Of a stretch of 64,000 nt of DNA, positions 7,838 through 16,211 are shown piece after piece. The notes under the pieces were generated by a model. The model had not been told where the DNA came from and did not search any database. It saw only the letters and a list, made by a program, of their open reading frames with translations. Each line of letters opens with the position of its first letter. Position 1 is the first letter of the stretch. The stretch spans positions 310,001 to 374,000 of the forward strand of contig NZ_RXNQ01000011.1 of the NCBI RefSeq assembly GCF_004138205.1. Direction: 5' to 3'. A program made the position numbers and the translations under genes. This DNA comes from Pedobacter sp. SYP-B3415 (GTDB lineage: Bacteria > Bacteroidota > Bacteroidia > Sphingobacteriales > Sphingobacteriaceae).

Positions 7838-9676
7838 TTAAAACAGGTTTGATTTCTCCGCACTGTTTAATTCCACGATCTTCCCGCTTTGCATGGTCAT
7901 GTTTTCTTTCGCGCTGAAAATACTTACCTCACCTGCATACTCGTCTGATGTGGCCGACTGCCGCTTAAATTCCTCCTTAACAAGCTCGGTGCGATTATTT
8001 GACGTTTCAGATACATCGCCAATGGCGCTCAAAACATAGTTGTTGCCTGCTGTTGTTGCGATGTCTTTACCCACATTGGTCGACTGGTTTTCGCCAACCT
8101 GCACGTCCATGTTTTCCTGCACATTGATCTGCATATTTTTGCAGTTCAGGCTCATGTTTTCAAGTGCGGTTATCGTGATGTTATTGCCCTTGGTATCAAT
8201 ATGAATAATGTTGTTATGCATATCGGTAATTTTGATGCCCTGGGTTCCGGGGCTGTCATCAAATTCAACAAGATGGCCGCTCCGCGTGATGATGCTCTTC
8301 AAATGATTTTCGACCAGCGGACTGCTGTCAACATTACTGCGGTGATAAACGCTTCCAATGACTACCGGCCGGGCCACGTTTCCTTCTTCAAAAGCAATCA
8401 TGACCTGATCATCTTTCTCGGGGATGGCAAAAAAACCACGGTTGTTGCCACGTTCGCCAATGCCGGCGCTCGGCGAAACCACCCTGAGCCATTCACTGAC
8501 ATCGTTCGTTTTACATTTCCATTGAAAGCTGATCTTGATCCGCCCAAGCCCTTCAGGGTCATGGTTATCAACTACCTTCGCCAGTTGCATCTCCGGCATC
8601 GGTTTTTTCCAACCTGTAACGGTCAGACGCTCTGTGCTGGCCACCAGCCCTTCAAAACTGTTGTGATAGATCCCGGTCCCTTCGATCTGATGGGTGATGC
8701 CGGTAATCAGGTATTTGCCGAGCGTTTGTGTATCGAAGGCCAGTTCCTGTCGCAAACTCATAGAAATATCAGCGATCGTACCGATACCAACCATCGGATT
8801 GTCGCCGGCAGCTTTGATATTCAGGAGATTACTGATACGTGCTTTCTCTTCCTTTTCTACATAATCCTGAATGTCTGAACTGCTGTCATGCCGAATTTGC
8901 GAAGGCTGGTTGTAGACTTTGCTGAATGTACTGTTTGAAGCCGAAATGGCATGCGCGAGGTCTGGCTGACCCTGCGTATTTCCGCTGCTTTCGCTTTCGA
9001 GTATGGTATCCTGTTTTGAATCGTATGAAAAGCGCTTGCTTTTGATAGGGGCGACTTCCATACCGTATTGCAGGTTCTGAATGTCCCGGCCGTAGAATAG
9101 CGGCACCTCCTTCAACTCGTCGGGCTTTCCAAAGTGCAGCTGCTGTCCGTCATAATAAAACCATTCATGATATTCTGCCGACAGCCGGTTCAGAAAGTCG
9201 AAGTCACTTTCTTTATACTGAATCACATAATCGATTTCAGATTTGCGGCTTGCATTCGCCACAAGTTTCAGGTCGTTTGAAGCAGTGTCTTCAAGCGCTA
9301 TTTTTGCGATTGTATTGAGGTCTTTTGCGAGATATGATCCAAGATCCTGGCCGCGATCAATAAGAATGGTGGGGCTGTACCCGCTTACAATGATCACACC
9401 ATGATAACCGTGGCTTTGAGCCAGTTCAACGCGGGTTACGATTCCTGAGAATAGCTGCATCTGGCCCTGCCGGTATCCAAACGACGCGCTGAGTGTCTTG
9501 CCTACAAAATCCCTGCATTCGTCCAGGCTGATCAGGCCGGGTGCGCCCATTTTGTCGTGATTGAATCTGAGCTCAAACTCGTGGTGCGCATTAAAACGCT
9601 GCCTGAGCCGGAATGAGGCGAAATGCAATATCTGTGTATCCTCAATACTGATTTCGGTTATAAGTTTTTTTTCCAT
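7838..9676 (-). CDS. vgrG: T6SS tip protein VgrG
   Basis: The 612-residue product has the VgrG layout. A gp27-like hub covers residues about 1-370, with typical segments FELRFNHDK, FSGIVTRVELAQ, VIQYKESDFDFLNRL and YYDGQQLHFG. A gp5-like OB domain follows near 380-470 (VSPSAGIGERGNNRGFFAIPEKDDQVMIAF), then a beta-helix needle with I-x-I repeats (IKITDMHNNIIHIDTKGNNITI). It forms the trimeric spike at the tip of the Hcp tube. No extra C-terminal catalytic domain is visible, so cargo must bind non-covalently, probably through the PAAR-like protein or the downstream small genes. Confidence 0.95.
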   Translation of the reverse strand: MEKKLITEISIEDTQILHFASFRLRQRFNAHHEFELRFNHDKMGAPGLISLDECRDFVGKTLSASFGYRQGQMQLFSGIVTRVELAQSHGYHGVIIVSGYSPTILIDRGQDLGSYLAKDLNTIAKIALEDTASNDLKLVANASRKSEIDYVIQYKESDFDFLNRLSAEYHEWFYYDGQQLHFGKPDELKEVPLFYGRDIQNLQYGMEVAPIKSKRFSYDSKQDTILESESSGNTQGQPDLAHAISASNSTFSKVYNQPSQIRHDSSSDIQDYVEKEEKARISNLLNIKAAGDNPMVGIGTIADISMSLRQELAFDTQTLGKYLITGITHQIEGTGIYHNSFEGLVASTERLTVTGWKKPMPEMQLAKVVDNHDPEGLGRIKISFQWKCKTNDVSEWLRVVSPSAGIGERGNNRGFFAIPEKDDQVMIAFEEGNVARPVVIGSVYHRSNVDSSPLVENHLKSIITRSGHLVEFDDSPGTQGIKITDMHNNIIHIDTKGNNITITALENMSLNCKNMQINVQENMDVQVGENQSTNVGKDIATTAGNNYVLSAIGDVSETSNNRTELVKEEFKRQSATSDEYAGEVSIFSAKENMTMQSGKIVELNSAEKSNLF

Positions 9677-9915
9677 TGGTAGATGGTCAATTTATATGCT
9701 GAGATGGATTTGCCTGGATTGTAAGCAAAGCCCTAGCCGGACAAAAGCACGGCAAAATTTCTTCTCATTTTCTGGTTATTAATGTAATATTCATGAAGAT
9801 AACGTTTTTTCTCTGAATATTTTCTTTCGTTTCGGGCAGAGCAGTTTACTAAGCGGCGTTTCCCAACAGTTCGTGTCGCACCGAAATCTATCGACGAATG
9901 AGCCTTATGCATAAC

Positions 9916-10635
9916 TCAATATCTGGGTATATAAATAATGCCACGGTTTTCAAGTCCTTTTAAAATTACGGCAGGTCCGGGCTGCCTGTCTCCCGGCCAG
10001 GGCGAAGCAAGGCGACCAATCTGCTGCTCGTGGTTTGACCCCGACCAGAGACGGCTGCCGGTACTTAGAGTTTCGCTCAGTCCCGGATCTTTCTCCAGAA
10101 AGCGGAGAATATTGGCGAGTGTCCAGCTCCTGGCGCCCTGATGTTTCCCGGTTACTGTGTTGCCGGTAACATTTGGCAGTTGAGACAAACGGCTGCTCGC
10201 CGAATCATTGTGTTCAGCGCGTGGTTCACCCAAAGAATTCAGTAACCGGCCCGGATTAATTTTGTGGCGGCCGCTATCTGTACGGGCACATTCCAGGCAG
10301 GCCAGAACATACCAGGGCATCTGGTTAATGGCTGATGTTTGCCGCTGTGTACTGAAAAGGGCAGTGTTTTGAAAAGAGGAATGCCGGTAGGCGGATGCCG
10401 GTCTTGATGAAGACCCGGTGGGGCGCCGCCAGGCATTCAGTTCGAGGCCGGTAAGCTTTGTGCCAGGAACTTCATACCGGTGCCTGTTTGCTAAAATGTT
10501 ATTATCGATGATCAGATTCAGCTCCGGTACCCGGGATGGGGAAATGGTACAGGAATCAAAGAGCCGGATGTATTCTAAGTCGCTAAGCATAGATGAAGTG
10601 TTTTGTACAAACTCAAAAATCCTGTCGCTTCCCAC
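9916..10635 (-). CDS. Divergent lysozyme-like (COG5526-type) protein, candidate T6SS effector
   Basis: A 239-codon frame from GTG 10635; ATG 10590 is an alternative start, and the frame is open to 10707. Weak but ordered similarity to COG5526 lysozyme-family proteins is visible. There is an N-terminal segment ending in NRHRYEV, then MPWYVLACLECA (compare PWYVIAxIHxxES in the family, where the Glu is thought to be catalytic), SWTLANILRFLE, RLWSGSNH and a final PAVILKGLENRGI. An insert of about 60 residues separates RYEV from PWYV, and the family's HLHNGD-type motif is reduced to RHKINPGRLL. It lies 240 bases upstream of vgrG on the same strand. It could be a peptidoglycan-degrading effector or a decayed copy of one. 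Confidence 0.5.
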   Translation of the reverse strand: MGSDRIFEFVQNTSSMLSDLEYIRLFDSCTISPSRVPELNLIIDNNILANRHRYEVPGTKLTGLELNAWRRPTGSSSRPASAYRHSSFQNTALFSTQRQTSAINQMPWYVLACLECARTDSGRHKINPGRLLNSLGEPRAEHNDSASSRLSQLPNVTGNTVTGKHQGARSWTLANILRFLEKDPGLSETLSTGSRLWSGSNHEQQIGRLASPWPGDRQPGPAVILKGLENRGIIYIPRY

Positions 10636-11027
10636 CGAACCAGCAACTGCCGGCAGGCGGGATGAACCAGGAAAACCGTCTGTTCCATCCGCTACCGCGT
10701 GAAGAAATCAGATTGAAAAGTTGAATGGTACGTATGCCCGGTAATCAGAATTGCGGAGGCGATAATCTGGCTTGTTTTCATAGAGAGTTCTTAAGTATTC
10801 AAATGGTAGCGCAGGCCAGGCAATGCGTAGGGCAGGGGATGAACTTGCGAAGTCTGCATCTTAAAAACGTCAAAAACTCTGCCGTTATTATCAGTATGTT
10901 GCGATGTGGAAAAAAACTGGTGTGGGGATGAAGGACTTAAATCGGCCAAACACCTGTTGCGTATACATCAGCGCAGCAAAAGCAATGGCCGGTTACCCGG
11001 AGCTAACTAAAAAAGCAGCAGAAACCG
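10636..11027. other. Intergenic stretch without a convincing gene
   Basis: About 390 bases between the lysozyme-like frame and the flavodoxin-fold gene. Short open frames exist on both strands, but none has a recognisable protein or a sensible upstream signal. The frame of the lysozyme-like gene stays open without an ATG up to 10707. The stretch may contain decayed sequence. I see no hairpin terminator or promoter box that I would defend. Confidence 0.5.
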
Positions 11028-11600
11028 TTAGATCATTTCAAGACCAAATTTCTCCATTTTCCGCAGCCACTTTTTACTATAGTCGTTCTCAAGAGAAAGC
11101 AGGTGACCAATTGTGCTTGTATGAACAGGGCTGATGCGGCAGTTTTCAAAGGTGCTGCGTTTTATGGACAGGTAAGTCGTTTTTTTATTCTGTTTCCAGT
11201 CTTCGAAAGTTGCCTGGTCAAGAATAGATACGATGCGTGCAGAGGTGCCACTGAAATTGTTATTAAAACTCTGGCGCTGAAAGGTAAAAACACTGTCCGG
11301 CAGAAACAACCTGTCAAAGAATCCCTTCACTTTTGCAGGAATCACATCGACATATACCGGACAAAAGAGCACGATGTGGTTGGCGCGTTTAATCGCGTCG
11401 AACGATTTCTGCAGATCGGGTTCCAGGTCTGCGGCCTGGCGGTTTATAAATTGTTTGTTGGAATTAAAGATCAGATCTACGATTGCGATCTCCTTGACCA
11501 CAGCGCCATTTTTTACTGCTCCGTTTATATATGCATCGATGAGAAACCGGGTGGATTCAGATTTTTCAAGATCGGCATTGAGGATCAGCAATTGTTTCAT
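11028..11600 (-). CDS. Flavodoxin-fold NAD(P)H oxidoreductase
   Basis: A 190-residue protein of the flavodoxin-like / NADPH-dependent FMN reductase fold. It starts with strand KQLLILNADLEKSESTRF (phosphate-binding loop region), followed by a central HIVLFCPVYVDVIPAKVKGFFDRLFLPDSVF segment that resembles the conserved core of quinone reductases and flavodoxin-like proteins. It probably binds FMN or FAD and acts as a cytosolic reductase. It sits alone between the T6SS sheath operon and the cargo island with no obvious T6SS role, so it may be a passenger gene. Confidence 0.75.
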   Translation of the reverse strand: MKQLLILNADLEKSESTRFLIDAYINGAVKNGAVVKEIAIVDLIFNSNKQFINRQAADLEPDLQKSFDAIKRANHIVLFCPVYVDVIPAKVKGFFDRLFLPDSVFTFQRQSFNNNFSGTSARIVSILDQATFEDWKQNKKTTYLSIKRSTFENCRISPVHTSTIGHLLSLENDYSKKWLRKMEKFGLEMI

Positions 11601-11704
11601 TCGCGGCTTCCATGTTCATTTGAACCGGGTTACAAAATTATAAAGAAATCGTTAAGTGCAAAAGATAGCCCGATTTCGGGTAAAGATACGGGGGATTTAA
11701 ACGA

Positions 11705-11730
11705 CAAAACCGGCACTTTGGCCGGTTTTG
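11705..11730 (-). terminator. Hairpin terminator of the T6SS sheath operon
   Basis: A perfect 10-base-pair stem (CAAAACCGGC / GCCGGTTTTG) with a 6-base loop lies 20 bases after the tssC stop. It is symmetric enough to serve both strands. On the minus strand it is followed by TCGTTT, a weak U-tract. It separates the core T6SS operon from the cargo genes. Confidence 0.7.
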
Positions 11731-11749
11731 ACTATAGTTAGAGTAGGGT

Positions 11750-13138
11750 CTACTGTTGTTTATACTCGCTTGCCCAGGTGGTGCTTTCATCTTCACCTTT
11801 GTGGCCGTCGAGCTTAACCACAAAACTTTTCGCCGGGAAATATGGCGTAATATGAATATCCAGATGGATGCGGTCCTTTTGTGTTTCATCACGTTCGAAA
11901 CGCATGATCTTGAAACGTTCAATCAACCGCTCAGGGCCCTGTATGCCGTCAAGAAACTTAACGATTTGACCGCGCAGATCCTGTTCAGTCTTTGAGGTCC
12001 AGTTCTCGAACGCCCGCCTGTTCAGGAAATCGAACAAAACTTTTGTGATGTAATCAAATACACGCACAACCGAATAGGTCTGCAGACCGATGTTATCGCC
12101 GTTGAATAATGTTTTAGCCGAGAAGGCCATTACTTTGCCGTACTCATTAACCATTGGCACCAAACCAACGCGTTCAAGGTGTGAAATTTCACTTTTTTTC
12201 AGGTCGAACTTAACGCCGTCTACCTCATTGATGGCACCATGCTTTTTACCCGCGGTTACCTGAGACATCAGTGTGTAGTACATTTTACCTGCAAGCGCTG
12301 CCGAGCCGGGAACAGTCAGATCATCCTCTTCGCCAACTTCGTCTACTTTACCACGGCCAACAAGCCAGTTACAGGTCATGATTACGTTTGAACGGAAGGC
12401 GTCGCCACCGGTATAGTTTGCGGCTGTAAACAGATCAATCACATCATCAGGCTGGTCAAGATCTGCAAAGTCGGTAACCAGCATGGCTTTGTTGTTATAC
12501 GCAATCTTACCCCAGCGCTCAAGCACCTTGTTTGAGCCCATGTACCCGGGAATTACTACAAGCGAGTAGTTTTCGCGCAGGTCAAGACGATCATATTTTT
12601 GTTTCAGTTCTTCGGCCACATAATCGATAAAGCGCGGATTATCAAGATCGGTCAGCTGGTCCATCGCTGCGTTCATGATCACCACATTTTTGAGTTTATC
12701 TTCCTCGGTGTTCTTGTAAAACAAATGAACGCTGCGGTACGCCTGCTCTAACTCGCGGGTGCTTTTCAGGGCCTCAGCAATATTTTTGTTCAGGTTTTCT
12801 TCAGCATTCTGCAGTTTTTCGCTGCTTTTGTCTACCATTTCTGATACAGAGTCAGAGCCTTCAAGAACTTCGATCCATAGCTGGATTTTTTTCTTCAATT
12901 CTTCACGTTCTTTTTTCTTCTCGTCGCCGGTCAGAAAGATCTGTTTACGCGCTTTACGCTCCGGGTTCAAGTTTTGTAAACCATCTATGGTTGCTTCAAG
13001 CAGGTCAAAGCCACCTACGCGGGCAAGTTTGTCAAGGCTTTCCTGAAGGCCAAGCTGTTTTGTGGCCGGACGCTCTGCCGTTTTAAATTCCGGTTCAGCT
13101 GCCCCTGGTGTTATTTTTTGTTCTTGTGGAGTTGCCAT
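11750..13138 (-). CDS. tssC: T6SS contractile sheath large subunit TssC
   Basis: A 462-residue homologue of TssC (VipB/EvpB) of the Bacteroidetes type. A coiled or charged N-terminal part (about 70-130) is followed by the sheath core (SLVVIPGYMGSNKVLERWGK; IMTCNWLVGRGKV; VNEYGKVMAFSAKTLFNG) and a C-terminal beta region. It assembles with TssB into the sheath whose contraction drives the Hcp tube outward. It is the last gene of the operon, 32 bases after tssB and followed by a hairpin terminator. Confidence 0.95.
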   Translation of the reverse strand: MATPQEQKITPGAAEPEFKTAERPATKQLGLQESLDKLARVGGFDLLEATIDGLQNLNPERKARKQIFLTGDEKKKEREELKKKIQLWIEVLEGSDSVSEMVDKSSEKLQNAEENLNKNIAEALKSTRELEQAYRSVHLFYKNTEEDKLKNVVIMNAAMDQLTDLDNPRFIDYVAEELKQKYDRLDLRENYSLVVIPGYMGSNKVLERWGKIAYNNKAMLVTDFADLDQPDDVIDLFTAANYTGGDAFRSNVIMTCNWLVGRGKVDEVGEEDDLTVPGSAALAGKMYYTLMSQVTAGKKHGAINEVDGVKFDLKKSEISHLERVGLVPMVNEYGKVMAFSAKTLFNGDNIGLQTYSVVRVFDYITKVLFDFLNRRAFENWTSKTEQDLRGQIVKFLDGIQGPERLIERFKIMRFERDETQKDRIHLDIHITPYFPAKSFVVKLDGHKGEDESTTWASEYKQQ

Positions 13139-13170
13139 AAGGTTGTGTTTTGGATCGTTAATTCAGGTGG

Positions 13171-13617
13171 TTATTTGTTCTGCTCAAGCTCTGCCACGAA
13201 ATTTTTCAGGGCGCTGATAAATGCTTCTTTCGTTTCGGCGTTGTCAAGGGTCGACTTCAGCGTTTTGTTAGATTTGAGCTGCTTAATGACATTGAGCGAT
13301 AGCTCTTTTTCAAGATTCACGTTGCTCAGGTGTTCACTCTGGTTCACAATGCTTTTTACTGAAAAGTCGCCCAGGTTATTAAAGCTAAGCGTTTCAGTTT
13401 TTGGCGAGCCATCCTGTCTTTCGAAGGAAACGTCTATTTTTGGTTTATAATAGTCAAAGACGTCTTCTACAGTTCTCAATCCTTCAACCTTCTCCGGTTT
13501 TATTGGTTCATTGTCCGTAAGTTTTTGAATGAACATGGTTTTATTGTGGGCAATGTCAGCGAACGCTTCAGAAGTGTCGATCTTTTTCTCGTTCCCACCA
13601 ATTTCATAGTTGAACAT
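13171..13617 (-). CDS. tssB: T6SS contractile sheath small subunit TssB
   Basis: A 148-residue protein directly before tssC. The sequence DNEPIKPEKVEGLRTVEDVFDYYKP corresponds to the region that packs against TssC. KPKIDVSFERQDG and LSFNNLGDFSVKSI match the typical TssB pattern, followed by a C-terminal helical part with ISALKNFVAELEQ. The size fits the Bacteroidetes TssB family. Position and pairing with tssC make the call firm. Confidence 0.92.
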   Translation of the reverse strand: MFNYEIGGNEKKIDTSEAFADIAHNKTMFIQKLTDNEPIKPEKVEGLRTVEDVFDYYKPKIDVSFERQDGSPKTETLSFNNLGDFSVKSIVNQSEHLSNVNLEKELSLNVIKQLKSNKTLKSTLDNAETKEAFISALKNFVAELEQNK

Positions 13618-13668
13618 AGTGTTTGTTTTTTAGGTTTTGATTTTGATCTATTAGAATGATCCCAATCG

Positions 13669-16194
13669 TTATATAACAGTTAATACATCATTTTGTTGTA
13701 CCGGAATGTCGCTCGACTGAACAATTTCCCAATCGAGAATGTCTGCTTCCTGATTCTTTGTAATCTTAACGGTGTTGCCCTTTTTGAGTTCACCCGAAAT
13801 GATGTACTTTGAGATCGGTCTTCTAAGCTGATTTCTGATCACTCCGGATAGCTGACGGGCGCCATATTTTGGTGTAAACCCGCTGAGCGCGATCATTTTA
13901 CGCGCTTCATCATCCATCTCAAAATTTATGCCTTGTTTATCAAGCGCATCGATGAGACTGCGCAGCTGAATGTTGAAGATTTCAACTACATTTTTCTCAT
14001 CAATAGGGGCAAATGGCACAATTTCAGACAGGCGCGCCAGAAACTCCGGACGGAAGTGCCCTGCCATAATTTCCATCAGCTGGCTATGCGCAGGAATTTT
14101 TCCTTCGGCGATCTGTGCGGCTATCCACTCACTTCCTATGTTGGAGGTAAAGAGGATGAGGGCATTTGAAAAATCGCCTTCTTTTCCTAACCGGTCATGC
14201 ATATGACCTTCGTCCAGGATTTGCAAAAAGGTATCGAACACAGAAGGGTGTGCCTTTTCGATCTCGTCAAAAAGAAGTACAGAATAAGGTTGTTGTCTGA
14301 TCTTATTAACCAGAAGTCCGCCTTCCTCATAACCTACATACCCTGGAGGCGCCCCATACAGCAAGGCGGCCGAATGTTCTTCTTTGAACTCCGACATGTC
14401 AAAACGGATCATTGCTTTTTCATCATTGAACAAAAATTCAGCAATAGACTTTGCAAGCTCAGTTTTGCCGGTGCCGGTAGGTCCGAGCAGGAAAAACGAC
14501 CCAATGGGCTGGCCTTTTTTATTGAGGCCGCTTCGCGATTCCAGGATCGCATCTGAAACGGCTTTCAAAGCCTGGTCCTGACCAACAACACGTTTTTTCA
14601 GGTAACCTTCCATGTTCATCAGCTTTTCTTTTTCGCCGGCCTGCAATTTTCCCATCGGAATTCCTGTTTTATAGGAAACAACCGAAGCAATGTCCTGCGG
14701 CGTCACGTCCAGATGGACTTCCTGGGCAAAACTGCGCAGTTCTTTCAGGCTTTTTTCGAGGAAGGCCTGGTATTCTGCTGCCTCTTCGAAGTTATCCGCC
14801 TGTGTTTCGTCAGTCAGCAGACCCAGGAGTACCGGACTCAGGCGGTGCTGCATCTGGCTGTACAACCAGCGGTACTCAGAAAGTTTATCTTCTGCAGCCA
14901 GCTCCTTTTCTGCTTTCAGTTCTTCGAGGGCCAGATCGAGCTCATCAAGTACCCGGGCAGAGGTGTCGTTCATCATTTTAAGCGCTGCCATGGTCCTGTC
15001 GAGCAGGTCGAAAGCCGAGTCGGGCAAACGGCGGTCTTTCATATATCTTTTTGCCAGACGCACGCATTCGGTAACTGTTTTGTCGGCAACCGTAAGACCA
15101 TGATGACTTTCATACCGGTCTTTCAGTTTATCAAGCATTTTTATTGCAGCAGCATCAGTTGGCTCTTTGATTTGAAGTATTTCGAAACGCCGGCTGAAGG
15201 CCTGTTCGGGTTCAATGATCTTTCTGTACTCATCCATCGTGGTTGCGCCGATTACCGTAATTTCACCACGGGCAAGCTCCGGCTTGAGCAGGTTTCCGGC
15301 GCCGCCGCCCATCGGACCTTTCTGGTCAAGCAGTGTATGAATCTCGTCAATAAAAAGAACAGCCTTATCAAACTGTTTGATCTCCCGAATGATGTTTTTC
15401 AGGCGGTCTTCAATCTCACCTTTGTAAGACGCCCCGGCTATCAGCGCACCGAGATCGAGCTCGAACAGCTGAACATCCTGAAGGAGCGAGGGAACATTTC
15501 CATTTATAATGTCAATAGCAAACCCGTCTACCAGCGCTGTTTTACCCACGCCGGCATCGCCTGTGATGATGACATTTGGTTTGCTCCTGCGGCAAAGGAT
15601 TTCCATCATCTGGCGCGTCTCCTTGTCCCGGCCTATGATCGGATCAGTTTTGCCTTCGCGGGCAAGGCCGGTCCGGTCGCTGCAGTATCTATGAAGGGCG
15701 GCACCGGTTTTGGGCTGGGCTTCTGCTGATCCCGACGCCGCTGGCTGGATGCTGTGTTGGATCTCTTCGTCTTTGATGTACAGATCAAGCATTTCCCTCT
15801 CTTTGATCGGGAAAGATTTCAGCTGGTCCACTTTGAAACCAACATTTGGCTTGGCCAGCGCGGTAAGCACGCAAACCGGCGTAATAAGGTCGAGTCCGAG
15901 CTTAATCCTTACATTATCTGCTTCTTCAAATACTGCCGGGATTTCTGCACTGCCTTTTGGTTCATCCGGCGAAGCCGACTTGTCGAGTTCATCAATCCGT
16001 ACCTCTGCCCATTCTGAAAGGTAGTCCGCGTCCTTGCCAATCGAATCAAGAAAAGCACGGATACCAACTTCCTTATGCATCAAGCCCTTAAGCAGATGTG
16101 CCGGAGTAAATTCCGCATTTTTATATTCCCGTGCCAGGGCCTGCGCTACGCGTACTGCGGTCCTTACCGATTCACTTAAATTGCTGTGGTTCAT
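13669..16194 (-). CDS. tssH: T6SS sheath-recycling AAA+ ATPase TssH (ClpV)
   Basis: The 841-residue ClpB/ClpV-type protein has an N domain (about 1-150) and a first AAA+ domain with Walker A GDAGVGKTA at about 212-220 and Walker B LFIDEIHTL. A short middle helical domain and a second AAA+ domain with Walker A GPTGTGKTE near 571 and Walker B LLFDEIEKA follow, then the C-terminal D2-small region. It disassembles contracted TssB/TssC sheaths in the cytosol. It is encoded just upstream of tssB and 17 bases after the TssR gene, which supports ClpV rather than ClpB. Confidence 0.92.
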   Translation of the reverse strand: MNHSNLSESVRTAVRVAQALAREYKNAEFTPAHLLKGLMHKEVGIRAFLDSIGKDADYLSEWAEVRIDELDKSASPDEPKGSAEIPAVFEEADNVRIKLGLDLITPVCVLTALAKPNVGFKVDQLKSFPIKEREMLDLYIKDEEIQHSIQPAASGSAEAQPKTGAALHRYCSDRTGLAREGKTDPIIGRDKETRQMMEILCRRSKPNVIITGDAGVGKTALVDGFAIDIINGNVPSLLQDVQLFELDLGALIAGASYKGEIEDRLKNIIREIKQFDKAVLFIDEIHTLLDQKGPMGGGAGNLLKPELARGEITVIGATTMDEYRKIIEPEQAFSRRFEILQIKEPTDAAAIKMLDKLKDRYESHHGLTVADKTVTECVRLAKRYMKDRRLPDSAFDLLDRTMAALKMMNDTSARVLDELDLALEELKAEKELAAEDKLSEYRWLYSQMQHRLSPVLLGLLTDETQADNFEEAAEYQAFLEKSLKELRSFAQEVHLDVTPQDIASVVSYKTGIPMGKLQAGEKEKLMNMEGYLKKRVVGQDQALKAVSDAILESRSGLNKKGQPIGSFFLLGPTGTGKTELAKSIAEFLFNDEKAMIRFDMSEFKEEHSAALLYGAPPGYVGYEEGGLLVNKIRQQPYSVLLFDEIEKAHPSVFDTFLQILDEGHMHDRLGKEGDFSNALILFTSNIGSEWIAAQIAEGKIPAHSQLMEIMAGHFRPEFLARLSEIVPFAPIDEKNVVEIFNIQLRSLIDALDKQGINFEMDDEARKMIALSGFTPKYGARQLSGVIRNQLRRPISKYIISGELKKGNTVKITKNQEADILDWEIVQSSDIPVQQNDVLTVI

Positions 16195-16211
16195 AGCTTT
16201 CAGTTTAGGAG

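Noticed and set aside
8201..8878. A 225-codon plus-strand frame
   Set aside because: Antisense to the vgrG needle and OB region, with no coding features of its own.
10725..10931. A 68-codon plus-strand frame
   Set aside because: The composition is unlike neighbouring proteins and no motif or plausible start signal is seen.
14713..15729. A 338-codon plus-strand frame
   Set aside because: It lies entirely antisense to the well-supported TssH ATPase gene and its protein has no recognisable features; it reflects the codon use of tssH.
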